Shown: positions 20,134 through 26,729 of the stretch, one piece after another
Layout of the letters: the number at the start of each line of letters is the position of its first letter
How positions within the stretch are numbered: position 1 is the stretch's first letter
IMG/VR virus record: IMGVR_UViG_3300044970_002001
Location: 1 to 28,565 of that record
DNA from: a virus
Strand: one strand, 5' to 3'
Length of the DNA stretch: 28,565 bases
Notes under the pieces: model-generated
The model's input: only the letters and a program-made list of their open reading frames with translations
What the model was told of the DNA's origin: nothing
Database searches by the model: none
Position numbers and translations under genes: made by a program

Positions 20134-20553
20134 ATGGCAAATCCTTTAATTCATTCAAAATCCAGCGTTAAGCGTTGGGGTGGTAATGTGGAAGATTACT
20201 TGGCAATCCACGAACTTATTGATAGTCCCAAAGCGACTATGAACAACAATTCAGCAAGGGTATTAACACATAACACTTGGTTTGCTTACACGATTATTCC
20301 AAAGATATTCGGTTACAACATTACCAATTCAAGTGGTAAAAGTGTGGACACGATTGATATTGCTATGTTGCATATCTTGGAAGATTTCCGTATGAAGTTT
20401 GTACCAACGGCACAAGATTACTTGAAACATTTTAATTTGCCCGATTGGGTACACAACGGAGTGAAAATGATTGACAACCCCGATAGTGTTGAAATTGCAG
20501 ACCTTTTCTTGGAAAAATTAAGAAAAGAATGTGAAGAAAAGTTTGCAAGTTAA
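20134..20553 (+). CDS. DUF6915-like protein, 139 aa
   Basis: Begins MANPLIHSKSSVKRWGGNVE then DYLAIHELIDSPKA. This opening (M-A-x-P-L-x-H-x-x-S-S-x-x-x-x-G-G-x-x-x-D-Y-L-x-I-H) matches proteins I know as DUF6915 in bacteria and phages. Later blocks are WFAYTIIPKIFGYNI and LPDWVHNGVKMID. No function is established. Its last residues KFAS and stop are encoded by the next promoter's upstream box. Confidence 0.8.
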   Translation: MANPLIHSKSSVKRWGGNVEDYLAIHELIDSPKATMNNNSARVLTHNTWFAYTIIPKIFGYNITNSSGKSVDTIDIAMLHILEDFRMKFVPTAQDYLKHFNLPDWVHNGVKMIDNPDSVEIADLFLEKLRKECEEKFAS

Positions 20554-20573
20554 ATTTATTTCATTTATCTTTG
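20542..20573 (+). promoter_or_regulatory. Bacteroidota-type promoter inside the end of the upstream gene
   Basis: TTTGCAAGTTAAA (class RG) and TTATCTTTG boxes, 32 nt; leader 22 nt. Its first 12 bases are the last codons and stop of 20134-20553. Confidence 0.85.
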
Positions 20574-20595
20574 TATCATAATCAAAAAAAACAAA

Positions 20596-21249
20596 ATGGA
20601 ACAAGAAATTAAACATTGGAAAGAACTTGGTATCGCTTACGCTGATTTCAATTTCAGTTGTGGTGGCGATAGTATGAATGACACCGAATTATCCTTCTAT
20701 GACAACAAAGGAAACCAAATTGATGTTAGCAACACAAATTTGGATAGCTACTTTGATAACGAGGTTTACAACGCAGTTAGTTTCTATGAAGCGTCTGACG
20801 GACACTATCAAGGCGAGAGTGGTTATGTTCGTATTAACTTGGAAGATGATGAAGAAAGTTTTGCTTACACAAAGGTTGCCCAAAGTGAATGGAGTGAAAG
20901 TTATAGTGAAACGATTATTGTTGAATTAACCGAAGCCGAAAAAAAGTTTATTGAGGAAAACATATCCAATATGAACTATGGGGATAATTGGAGTACCGAG
21001 GTTAATGTAAACTACAAAAAAGACCTTATCCTTACTGATGAAATGGAAAGTATGCTTACTGACTTACACGATAAGTTTTTGAATGAAGCAAAAAGTTGGA
21101 CACCAAAAACTGAAAATGGCGAAATTGAAGATGATACTTTGACCTATTCCACCGACATTGAGGGCGAAGATATTGTTCAGTTTGTGGACAATGGTATTAA
21201 GTTAGAGGTTGGTTGCAGAGTGATTGAATACACCGATAGCGATGAATAA
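20596..21249 (+). CDS. acidic conserved phage protein, 217 aa
   Basis: Begins MEQEIKHWKELGIAYADFNF. The block FNFSCGGDSMNDTELSFYDN followed by FYEASDGHYQGESGYVRINL reminds me of DUF6878-type proteins (G-GDSG... then DG-YG-...), but this is a weak match. The protein is acidic throughout and ends CRVIEYTDSDE. Own promoter; terminator at 21267. Confidence 0.7.
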   Translation: MEQEIKHWKELGIAYADFNFSCGGDSMNDTELSFYDNKGNQIDVSNTNLDSYFDNEVYNAVSFYEASDGHYQGESGYVRINLEDDEESFAYTKVAQSEWSESYSETIIVELTEAEKKFIEENISNMNYGDNWSTEVNVNYKKDLILTDEMESMLTDLHDKFLNEAKSWTPKTENGEIEDDTLTYSTDIEGEDIVQFVDNGIKLEVGCRVIEYTDSDE

Positions 21250-21266
21250 AAATAAGTGAAAAGAAA

Positions 21267-21288
21267 GGGGAGTAAAATCCCCTTTTTT
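21267..21288 (+). terminator. terminator of 20596-21249, adjoining the next promoter
   Basis: GGGGA/TCCCC hairpin (21267-21282) and a T run that ends one base before the next TTTG box. Confidence 0.85.
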
Positions 21289-21289
21289 A

Positions 21290-21321
21290 TTTGCACATTA
21301 AATTTATTATACTTACCTTTG
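21290..21321 (+). promoter_or_regulatory. Bacteroidota-type promoter, class YA
   Basis: TTTGCACATTAAA and TTACCTTTG boxes, 32 nt; leader 22 nt. Confidence 0.85.
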
Positions 21322-21343
21322 TATTCATAAATCAAAACAAACA

Positions 21344-21592
21344 ATGAGCAAACCAAAGTTTTTTCAAGCGGTATTACAAGAAGTGAATGGAAATGTGCTT
21401 GACCATGTTTACCCACACTTAAAAGGAAAAGGACAATTAACCATGACTGAACGCATGGGTAATGAGAATGCTGAATGCACCGAATGTGGCGAGAATGAAT
21501 GGTGGTTGTATCCAAAGGAAAGTAATTGTTGCACATGGGGTGGTAAACCTTATATTGAATGCTTAAATTGTGGGCATATTACACACCTATAA
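21344..21592 (+). CDS. small zinc-ribbon-like protein, 82 aa
   Basis: Begins MSKPKFFQAVLQEVNGNVLD. Cysteine pairs CTECGENEWWLYP (near residues 45-57) and CLNCGHITHL at the end form a likely two-knuckle zinc ribbon, with a CC pair between them. Such phage ribbons often bind nucleic acid or RNA polymerase, but this one is unassigned. Single gene. Confidence 0.75.
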   Translation: MSKPKFFQAVLQEVNGNVLDHVYPHLKGKGQLTMTERMGNENAECTECGENEWWLYPKESNCCTWGGKPYIECLNCGHITHL

Positions 21593-21593
21593 A

Positions 21594-21625
21594 TTTGCAC
21601 ATTAAATTTATTTCACTTATGTTTG
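21594..21625 (+). promoter_or_regulatory. Bacteroidota-type promoter, class YA
   Basis: TTTGCACATTAAA and TTATGTTTG boxes, 32 nt; leader 19 nt. One base after the preceding stop. Confidence 0.8.
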
Positions 21626-21644
21626 TATTCATAACAAAAAAACT

Positions 21645-21812
21645 ATGATAAACTACGAGTTTTGGTTGAGAAATTTGAGTTCAAATAATTTCTTGCAAGA
21701 AGAAACAAACCTTATTTGGGTTGTTGTGAATAGTGGTAACAAGGAAGCAAAAGAAAGTGCAAAGTCAAAATTGGTAATTCTTAACAAAGTAAAAGAAGAA
21801 AAAAATGGCTGA
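21645..21812 (+). CDS. small basic-tailed protein, 55 aa
   Basis: Begins MINYEFWLRNLSSNNFLQEE, then LIWVVVNSG and a lysine-rich end (ILNKVKEEKNG). Not recognised. It sits 19 nt after a strong promoter and overlaps the following start by 8 bp (ATGGCTGA), so it is the first gene of a two-gene operon. Confidence 0.7.
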   Translation: MINYEFWLRNLSSNNFLQEETNLIWVVVNSGNKEAKESAKSKLVILNKVKEEKNG

Positions 21813-22044
21813 CAAGTATAAAAAACAAGACACTTATTTGGTATTTGAACGAGAAACCAATCGCTTATTGCGTTGGAAATCGGATAACACCATATTTTTT
21901 GCGGGAAGTGTTGATGATGCTCTTGAAGGTTTACCACACGAGGCGTTTCACGCAATCCCAGTTTCACAATGTAGCGAGGCGATCCAAGAAGAATATGAGG
22001 AACGGATTGATGAGTTGATTGCAACGGGTGAAATTGAAATTTAA
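21805..22044 (+). CDS. hypothetical acidic protein, 79 aa
   Basis: Begins MADKYKKQDTYLVFERETNR. A beta start, then FAGSVDDALEGLPHEAFHAI and an acidic helix ending ELIATGEIEI. Not recognised. Second gene of the operon from promoter 21594. Confidence 0.75.
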   Translation: MADKYKKQDTYLVFERETNRLLRWKSDNTIFFAGSVDDALEGLPHEAFHAIPVSQCSEAIQEEYEERIDELIATGEIEI

Positions 22045-22076
22045 TTTGCGAGTTAAAAAAATTATACATACATTTG
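22045..22076 (+). promoter_or_regulatory. Bacteroidota-type promoter, class RG, leaderless
   Basis: TTTGCGAGTTAAA and TACATACATTTG boxes, 32 nt; ATG 4 nt downstream (TTTGCCCTATG). Begins immediately after the preceding stop codon. Confidence 0.8.
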
Positions 22077-22080
22077 CCCT

Positions 22081-22398
22081 ATGAGATACAAACACGAATA
22101 TCACAATCAGCGAATTGTCAATCATAGACAAGAAATCATTGAGGATATTAAAACCGAAATGATACGCAATAACGCACAAGAAATTAACCTACACAATGGT
22201 ATTATCTTTAACTATATTGATGACCAGATGAACGAGGTTATTGGTGGCGTTACATTGGATGAACGAGTGTTTATTGATAGTGGTGTTGATATGGACACTA
22301 TCTCTTTGCAAGACCTTTCAACCGACCAACTTATTTGTGTATTGCAAATGATTGAAGAAAAGGACTTTGAGGTTGAAGAAATGATTGAAGAAAAATAA
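22081..22398 (+). CDS. hypothetical protein, 105 aa, leaderless start
   Basis: Begins MRYKHEYHNQRIVNHRQEII. A basic helix at the start, a central beta part (IIFNYIDDQMNEVIGGVTLD) and an acidic C-terminal helix (DFEVEEMIEEK). Not recognised. The ATG is fixed by the promoter 4 nt upstream. Confidence 0.75.
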   Translation: MRYKHEYHNQRIVNHRQEIIEDIKTEMIRNNAQEINLHNGIIFNYIDDQMNEVIGGVTLDERVFIDSGVDMDTISLQDLSTDQLICVLQMIEEKDFEVEEMIEEK

Positions 22399-22420
22399 TT
22401 TCAACTATTTTGCAATAAAA

Positions 22421-22452
22421 TTTGCGAGTTAAATTTATTTCACTTACATTTG
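22421..22452 (+). promoter_or_regulatory. Bacteroidota-type promoter, class RG
   Basis: TTTGCGAGTTAAA and TTACATTTG boxes, 32 nt; leader 24 nt. Confidence 0.85.
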
Positions 22453-22476
22453 TATCATAATCAAAAAACAAACAAT

Positions 22477-22995
22477 ATGAACAAAGAACAAATCATCTTC
22501 AATGCGATTAACGATGGCGGGAGTGCCACATTCGCAACAATCATTGCCAATGTTGAACAAGACATGGTAAAAACAGGTAATCCTTTGCGTAGTGCAAATG
22601 TTACCAAACTTGTAAACTACAAGTTTTTGCTTAATGCGGTTTACCAAAATGCTGTAAACAATCAGCGTGTTCGTGAGGACAAGGAAGCCGATTTCAAAGC
22701 AAAAAGTAATTGGCACGAGAAAGTTTACGATAGCAAAAATGGTGCTATTGTACGCAACAAAAACAAGCACGAAAACACTTACCTTTCGGGTATTGTTGAA
22801 AGTGCAGAAGTGTTGCAATACTTTGTTAATGGCAAGGAAGCGACCACAGAAGAAATTGAAATTATCAAAAATTTCAAGCGTGTTTCAAGTGCCAAAAATC
22901 AAGGTGTTGAAGATGAAATAATCTTCCGTACAATCAAGATTGAGGGCATAAAGGAAGTACGAGCCAACAAGAATGTAATCGCTTTCAAGGACTAA
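22477..22995 (+). CDS. conserved phage/plasmid protein, 172 aa
   Basis: Begins MNKEQIIFNAINDGGSATFA. Blocks NVTKLVNYKFLLNAVYQNAV, NNQRVREDKEADFKAKSNWH, KNKHENTYLSGIVES and YFVNGKEATTEE resemble a small protein I have seen in Bacteroidota phages (...Y-NAVN-QR-REGKEADF-AK...); the role is unknown. Start corrected to lie 24 nt after the promoter. A bidirectional terminator follows. Confidence 0.8.
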   Translation: MNKEQIIFNAINDGGSATFATIIANVEQDMVKTGNPLRSANVTKLVNYKFLLNAVYQNAVNNQRVREDKEADFKAKSNWHEKVYDSKNGAIVRNKNKHENTYLSGIVESAEVLQYFVNGKEATTEEIEIIKNFKRVSSAKNQGVEDEIIFRTIKIEGIKEVRANKNVIAFKD

Positions 22996-23011
22996 AAGAA
23001 AGCGAAACAAA

Positions 23012-23123
23012 ACAAAAAGGGGAGCAATCCCCTTTTTTTTATTTAACATAATACGAGAGTAAAGGGCAGGTTCCCTTAGAACACCCCAGCCACCTTTTGA
23101 GTGCCCGCCCTTCCTTAATTGGA
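23012..23123 (-). ncRNA. candidate structured noncoding RNA, about 110 nt, antisense to the gene run
   Basis: A full-geometry minus promoter (23129-23160) points into this stretch, which ends at a bidirectional terminator (23019-23032). The interior is clearly more GC-rich than its surroundings, and its one ATG-led minus-strand frame is short and reads out through the terminator. It can form an outer stem AAGGGCGGG/CCTGCCCTT (one wobble), an inner CACTC/GGGTG hairpin and a GTTC...GAAC hairpin, a three-way-junction shape. I do not recognise it as a known RNA family. Confidence 0.65.
23014..23042. terminator. bidirectional terminator
   Basis: GGGGA-GCAA-TCCCC hairpin (23019-23032) with A run before and T run after. 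It ends 22477-22995 on the plus strand and the candidate RNA on the minus strand. Confidence 0.9.
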
Positions 23124-23128
23124 CAATA

Positions 23129-23160
23129 CAAAGGTAAATGTATTTTTTTTAATGTGCAAA
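23129..23160 (-). promoter_or_regulatory. Bacteroidota-type promoter, class YA, for the candidate RNA
   Basis: TTTGCACATTAAA and TTACCTTTG boxes, 32 nt. It is the only minus promoter in the 15.3-28.6 kb plus-strand run. Confidence 0.85.
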
Positions 23161-23201
23161 TTTTATTACAAGTTTTTTTCTTTATTTTTTTTGCGTTAAA
23201 A

Positions 23202-23233
23202 TTTGCAAGTTAAATTTATTCCACTTATATTTG
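23202..23233 (+). promoter_or_regulatory. Bacteroidota-type promoter, class RG
   Basis: TTTGCAAGTTAAA and TTATATTTG boxes, 32 nt; leader 21 nt. Divergent from 23129. Confidence 0.85.
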
Positions 23234-23254
23234 TATCATTAAAACAAACAGATA

Positions 23255-23605
23255 ATGAAAGCATTTAGAATTAACTCCGCTGACCGCAAGGTTGAAGAAA
23301 TCGAAATCAACGATTGGAAAGACATTGCACCTGCTATTGGTAATGGTTGCGACATTTTCACCGCACCAGTTACCCTTGAAAACGATGACACTATCTATGT
23401 TGATGACGAGGGTTTGTATCATCCGTTTGAGGGTGGTTTTATGATGGGAGGGTGGCAGTACCCTTGCGTTGGTAACGCTATCGTTCAAGGAACTGACGAG
23501 GAAGGCGAAAGCACCGAGCCAAAGACCACAAAGGAAGAATTGGAAGCCATGATACAATGGATTGACAAATCAACTTGTGAGCGTTGGGCAGCACAATTTA
23601 ACTAA
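23255..23605 (+). CDS. DUF3846-like phage protein, 116 aa
   Basis: Begins MKAFRINSADRKVEEIEIND. The order of motifs, I-D-W-K-D-I, then FTAPVTLENDDTIYVDDEGL, then GNAIVQGTDEEGESTEPKTT and a final helix (KEELEAMIQWID), resembles DUF3846 and related phage proteins. No known activity. Own promoter and terminator. Confidence 0.75.
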   Translation: MKAFRINSADRKVEEIEINDWKDIAPAIGNGCDIFTAPVTLENDDTIYVDDEGLYHPFEGGFMMGGWQYPCVGNAIVQGTDEEGESTEPKTTKEELEAMIQWIDKSTCERWAAQFN

Positions 23606-23611
23606 AAGAAT

Positions 23612-23637
23612 GGGGGAGAAATTCCCCCAAACTTTTT
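23612..23637 (+). terminator. terminator of 23255-23605
   Basis: GGGGGA/TCCCCC hairpin (23612-23628); the T run is a few bases further on. Confidence 0.75.
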
Positions 23638-23646
23638 GCATTAAAA

Positions 23647-23678
23647 TTTGCGAGTTAAATTTATTTCCCTTATCTTTG
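23647..23678 (+). promoter_or_regulatory. Bacteroidota-type promoter, class RG
   Basis: TTTGCGAGTTAAA and TTATCTTTG boxes, 32 nt; leader 21 nt. Confidence 0.85.
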
Positions 23679-23699
23679 TATCAACAAAAAAAACAAACA

Positions 23700-23978
23700 A
23701 TGAACGCATTTACATTAGCACACGAAATTAAACAACTATTGGTTGAAATGGCAGTGAACGATGAGTTGCCGTTGGATATGACCCAGTTGAACACCGAGAA
23801 GATTGAGGAGTTGATAATGAGCAACACCCAAACCAATCACGGAATACCGACCGAGGTTAATGTTGGGGTTTATTACTACATTGATGATGAAACCGACAAG
23901 CCTGTTTTTGACTTTGAGGAAATGACAACCGAGTTTAATTTAATGTTAAACGAATTGGAAAATAAATTTGCGAGTTAA
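23700..23978 (+). CDS. acidic protein ending KFAS, 92 aa
   Basis: Begins MNAFTLAHEIKQLLVEMAVN. A helix is followed by LPLDMTQLNTEKIEELIMSN and VGVYYYIDDETDKPVFDFEE. Not recognised. The final KFAS and stop are the upstream box of the promoter at 23967. Start corrected; the longer frame translates the promoter. Confidence 0.75.
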   Translation: MNAFTLAHEIKQLLVEMAVNDELPLDMTQLNTEKIEELIMSNTQTNHGIPTEVNVGVYYYIDDETDKPVFDFEEMTTEFNLMLNELENKFAS

Positions 23979-23998
23979 AAAAAATACGCTTATATTTG
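23967..23998 (+). promoter_or_regulatory. Bacteroidota-type promoter inside the end of the upstream gene
   Basis: TTTGCGAGTTAAA (class RG) and TTATATTTG boxes, 32 nt; leader 21 nt. First 12 bases are coding for 23700-23978. Confidence 0.85.
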
Positions 23999-24019
23999 TA
24001 TCAATCAAAAAACAAAACA

Positions 24020-24259
24020 ATGAATGTAAGAGATTTCGCAGAATTGTACCAATCCGAACGCGACCGAGCATTTAGAGTGCTGAATAGTTGCAAGACAATG
24101 GAACAAGTAAATGTCGCAAAGAATTACTTTGAGGCATTGAAACAAAGGTGGAGTGGTGTTACGAGCATCAACCAAACGATAAAGTTTTTGGTTGATACTG
24201 ATGAAAAGAAGTTTATAGATAAAGTTATTAGGTTGGAAAATTGTTTGTTCATTTGTTGA
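24020..24259 (+). CDS. hypothetical helical protein, 79 aa
   Basis: Begins MNVRDFAELYQSERDRAFRV. Mostly helical and charged (SCKTMEQVNVAKNYFEALKQ). Not recognised. Own promoter and terminator. Confidence 0.75.
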   Translation: MNVRDFAELYQSERDRAFRVLNSCKTMEQVNVAKNYFEALKQRWSGVTSINQTIKFLVDTDEKKFIDKVIRLENCLFIC

Positions 24260-24261
24260 TT

Positions 24262-24287
24262 GGGGGGAGAAATCCCCCCTTTTTTTT
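24262..24287 (+). terminator. terminator of 24020-24259
   Basis: GGGGGGA-GAAA-TCCCCCC hairpin (24262-24279) with a GNRA loop and eight T. Confidence 0.9.
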
Positions 24288-24296
24288 GCAATAAAA

Positions 24297-24328
24297 TTTG
24301 CAAGTTAAATTTATTTCACTTATCTTTG
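24297..24328 (+). promoter_or_regulatory. Bacteroidota-type promoter, class RG
   Basis: TTTGCAAGTTAAA and TTATCTTTG boxes, 32 nt; leader 22 nt. Confidence 0.85.
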
Positions 24329-24350
24329 AATTAACAAAATAAACAAACAA

Positions 24351-24626
24351 ATGGCAATCAAACAAATCGACATTCGCTTAATGGAAATGAAAGCGAAATT
24401 GCAGAAACTTGAAAATCGTGGAGCTGAAATCCTTGAGGAAAAACTTACCTTAATGGCTAAACTTGAACGAGAGGAAGTTGACCCTATTCTTTGTATGTTA
24501 AAGGTACAAGCAATGGACTACGAAATGTTTTTAATGGTTCAACAAGCAAAGGAACTTGAAGCAGAGTTTGGTGTTATACAAATGGCACAAGACCTAAACA
24601 TTGACTTTGCAAAGGAAGATTTTTAA
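24351..24626 (+). CDS. coiled-coil protein, 91 aa
   Basis: Begins MAIKQIDIRLMEMKAKLQKL. Nearly the whole protein is a heptad-like charged helix (ENRGAEILEEKLTLMAKLER, then LEAEFGVIQMAQDLN). It could oligomerise or act as an adaptor. Not recognised. No terminator separates it from the next gene. Confidence 0.75.
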   Translation: MAIKQIDIRLMEMKAKLQKLENRGAEILEEKLTLMAKLEREEVDPILCMLKVQAMDYEMFLMVQQAKELEAEFGVIQMAQDLNIDFAKEDF

Positions 24627-24633
24627 CATAAAA

Positions 24634-24665
24634 TTTGCACATTAAATTTATTTCACTTATCTTTG
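24634..24665 (+). promoter_or_regulatory. Bacteroidota-type promoter, class YA
   Basis: TTTGCACATTAAA and TTATCTTTG boxes, 32 nt; leader 22 nt. Confidence 0.85.
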
Positions 24666-24687
24666 TATCATAATCAAAAACAAACAA

Positions 24688-25008
24688 ATGAAAAAGTTAT
24701 TTTTAATCGCAGTAATGTTGTTAGCAGTTGCAACAACAAAAGCACAAACACTTTCGGATGATAACCCACCGAAGTTACCCGCAAACCTAACCGAGAAAAT
24801 GGTTATTGAGCAAGTTAATCGTGGAACAATTAACGCCACATTGATTGTTACATTTAATCGCAACTTGTCCGAAAGTGAGATTGAATTGGTTAAGGGTTAT
24901 GTTTTGTATTTCTATCATTGGAAACAACCGATTGATAACCGATACAACGCAAATTCACCCGATATTGACAACACTAAAAAGTGTGTGATGAAATTCTATA
25001 AATTTTAA
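24688..25008 (+). CDS. secreted or periplasmic small protein, 106 aa
   Basis: Begins MKKLFLIAVMLLAVATTKAQ: a classical signal peptide with probable cleavage after residue 19 (TKA-Q). The mature part is small with ATLIVTFNRNLSESEIELVK and an aromatic stretch GYVLYFYHWKQP, ending MKFYKF. No lipobox. Exported phage proteins can modify the envelope or block other phages, but the family is unknown. Confidence 0.75.
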   Translation: MKKLFLIAVMLLAVATTKAQTLSDDNPPKLPANLTEKMVIEQVNRGTINATLIVTFNRNLSESEIELVKGYVLYFYHWKQPIDNRYNANSPDIDNTKKCVMKFYKF

Positions 25009-25030
25009 TTCCTTTTCATTAACTATGCGA

Positions 25031-25060
25031 AAAAGGGGCGAAGAAATTTGCCCTTTTTTT
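25031..25060 (+). terminator. terminator of 24688-25008
   Basis: A-run, GGGC/GCCC stem (25036-25053) and T run, with A/T runs able to pair. Confidence 0.75.
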
Positions 25061-25070
25061 GTTGTTAAAA

Positions 25071-25102
25071 TTTGCAGGTTAAATTTATTTCGTTTATATT
25101 TG
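25071..25102 (+). promoter_or_regulatory. Bacteroidota-type promoter, class RG
   Basis: TTTGCAGGTTAAA and TTATATTTG boxes, 32 nt; leader 22 nt. Confidence 0.85.
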
Positions 25103-25124
25103 TATCAACAAAACAAACAAACAA

Positions 25125-25529
25125 ATGGAAACTTTAATCAAAGAACAAAAAAGAATTTTAGCGGGTTGGGATATGCCCGAAGTTGAAGATGAAATGGAAG
25201 CACAAATCTATTGGGAAGATTTTGTGTATGAAGTTAAAACAATGATGAAGAAAATGCGTACAAAGAAATTCTTTTGTTACGGGTTATCTTTAACTTGGAG
25301 AAATGTTGCTGGATATACCGAATTTGAAACGGAGAGTGCAGAAACTTTAATCCGTAAACTTGCACCGAACACGGGAGAGTTTACAATGTTGTTTCACCCA
25401 ACGGACAACAAAGGTATCATTGAAGTTGTTATATCGCACCACGATAAGCCAACGGGAGAAACAATGTATCTTATGAGCCAATCAATGGAGAAGAAACAAG
25501 GTATAAAAGAACAATACTTTACACGATAA
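25125..25529 (+). CDS. hypothetical protein, 134 aa
   Basis: Begins METLIKEQKRILAGWDMPEV. An acidic helical N-terminus, then FFCYGLSLTWRNVAGYTEFE, LIRKLAPNTGEFTMLFHPTD and IIEVVISHHDKPTGETMYLM, a beta-rich core. Not recognised. Own promoter and terminator. Confidence 0.75.
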   Translation: METLIKEQKRILAGWDMPEVEDEMEAQIYWEDFVYEVKTMMKKMRTKKFFCYGLSLTWRNVAGYTEFETESAETLIRKLAPNTGEFTMLFHPTDNKGIIEVVISHHDKPTGETMYLMSQSMEKKQGIKEQYFTR

Positions 25530-25532
25530 AAG

Positions 25533-25556
25533 AACGGGGAGAAATCCCCGTTTTTT
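25533..25556 (+). terminator. terminator of 25125-25529
   Basis: AACGGGGA-GAAA-TCCCCGTT hairpin (25533-25552) with T run. Confidence 0.9.
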
Positions 25557-25564
25557 GTTTGTAT

Positions 25565-25580
25565 ATTTTCGATCGAAAAT
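25565..25580. promoter_or_regulatory. 16-bp perfect palindrome abutting a promoter
   Basis: ATTTTCGATCGAAAAT reads the same on both strands and ends on the first T of the promoter's TTTG box. It contains one of the few GATC sites in this half of the window. An operator for a dimeric regulator is plausible. Confidence 0.5.
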
Positions 25581-25611
25581 TTGCACATTAAATTTATTTC
25601 ATTTATCTTTG
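25580..25611 (+). promoter_or_regulatory. Bacteroidota-type promoter, class YA
   Basis: TTTGCACATTAAA and TTATCTTTG boxes, 32 nt; leader 16 nt. Confidence 0.85.
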
Positions 25612-25627
25612 ACATAACAAAAAACAA

Positions 25628-25948
25628 ATGGAAAATTTTAATCAGTTATGCGTTTGGCCTGGAACTGTTGTTGGGGCCAACGAAATAGAAAACTTTGAAC
25701 AATGGCTCAAAGATGAGTTTGGTATACGGGGAAAGTATTGTGAAGAAGTGCTGACCTTACCAACGGAAGGTGTCGAAGGTACTGGCGGAAGGAATGACCT
25801 TTTCTTTCGTGTTCACGATGAAGATGTGATGAAGTTTGCCGTAAAACGATTGGTGTTTGGTATCAGTTGGTGGGAAGATGTTTTGGGTAACGGAAACGGA
25901 GTTTTGTACCCACAAAACATTTTGGACAAATACCCAAACACTTGGTAA
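25628..25948 (+). CDS. conserved phage protein with GGRND motif, 106 aa
   Basis: Begins MENFNQLCVWPGTVVGANEI. The blocks NFEQWLKDEFGIRGKYCEEV, TGGRNDLFFRVHDEDVMKFA and GISWWEDVLGNG match a small conserved protein type I recall from phages (C-WPGT...GGRNDL-F-VH-ED...RWWEDVL-N). Function unknown. It is the only gene here with a palindrome next to its promoter. Confidence 0.8.
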   Translation: MENFNQLCVWPGTVVGANEIENFEQWLKDEFGIRGKYCEEVLTLPTEGVEGTGGRNDLFFRVHDEDVMKFAVKRLVFGISWWEDVLGNGNGVLYPQNILDKYPNTW

Positions 25949-25976
25949 CAATTTATGAAATAAACCTTGTTGAAAA

Positions 25977-26008
25977 CTTGTGGGTTAAATTTATTATACT
26001 TACCTTTG
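25977..26008 (+). promoter_or_regulatory. Bacteroidota-type promoter, class RG
   Basis: CTTGTGGGTTAAA and TTACCTTTG boxes, 32 nt; leader 28 nt. Confidence 0.8.
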
Positions 26009-26036
26009 CACTCACAAATAAGATACTACTAAAAAA

Positions 26037-26240
26037 ATGGAAAACACAAAAACTTGGTATGAGGTATTTCGCACAAATGATGATGAAAGCACCGAAACAA
26101 TTTTCGCAGACGAGAACTTGGAAACTTGCGTAAAAGTTTACCGAAAGGAAAAGATTAAGGACAAGACCATTAAATTGGACAAGTGGTTATCAGCACCATT
26201 CTTGGAATTTCCCATACCTTACCAATCAATTTTGAATTAA
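26037..26240 (+). CDS. hypothetical protein, 67 aa
   Basis: Begins MENTKTWYEVFRTNDDESTE. A beta-helix-beta unit (IFADENLETCVKVYRKEKIK) with a hydrophobic end (FLEFPIPYQSILN). Not recognised, although similar short W-Y-E-V-F-R proteins occur in phages. Confidence 0.7.
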   Translation: MENTKTWYEVFRTNDDESTETIFADENLETCVKVYRKEKIKDKTIKLDKWLSAPFLEFPIPYQSILN

Positions 26241-26242
26241 AA

Positions 26243-26274
26243 TTTGCAAGTTAAATTTATTTCACTTATCTTTG
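26243..26274 (+). promoter_or_regulatory. Bacteroidota-type promoter, class RG
   Basis: TTTGCAAGTTAAA and TTATCTTTG boxes, 32 nt; leader 22 nt. Two bases after the preceding stop. Confidence 0.85.
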
Positions 26275-26296
26275 TATTAACAAAACAAAACAAGAT

Positions 26297-26674
26297 ATGA
26301 ACAATCCATTTCCACGAGCCGCTTCGGGCAGTTACAAATCAATCCTTGTTGAGGGGTTGAACAAAATTGGTGAACATTCAGTTGCTGATGAATTCGCAAG
26401 GGGTAATATGAAACTTGCAATCGCTTCAAGTATTGTCGGTAGTGTAAAACTATTCCCCGAACTAAAAGAAGTGTGTGAGAAAGCCTTGAATGCAGTTGAT
26501 GTGAATGATAGTGTGCGTTATTACTTTTGGGGTATTGCAAACAAGCAGTTTGTTATCGCTTCAAGCAATGTTGATTTCATTTATGACCCAATGGACAAGG
26601 AAGCAGTTGCATACAACGAAGTGAGAAAGAATTTGAGTGATAACGAAATTATTCAACCATATTTTTCACATTAA
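26297..26674 (+). CDS. hypothetical helical protein, 125 aa
   Basis: Begins MNNPFPRAASGSYKSILVEG. Helical (NKIGEHSVADEFARGNMKLA, ELKEVCEKALNAVDVNDSVR) with an aromatic YYFWGIANKQFVIAS block. Not recognised. Ends FSH; its final CACATTAAAA resembles the promoter element that follows two bases later. Confidence 0.75.
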   Translation: MNNPFPRAASGSYKSILVEGLNKIGEHSVADEFARGNMKLAIASSIVGSVKLFPELKEVCEKALNAVDVNDSVRYYFWGIANKQFVIASSNVDFIYDPMDKEAVAYNEVRKNLSDNEIIQPYFSH

Positions 26675-26676
26675 AA

Positions 26677-26708
26677 TTTGCACATTAAATTTATTTCGTT
26701 TATCTTTG
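26677..26708 (+). promoter_or_regulatory. Bacteroidota-type promoter, class YA
   Basis: TTTGCACATTAAA and TTATCTTTG boxes, 32 nt; leader 21 nt. Two bases after the preceding stop. Confidence 0.85.
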
Positions 26709-26729
26709 TATCAACAAATCAAACAAACA

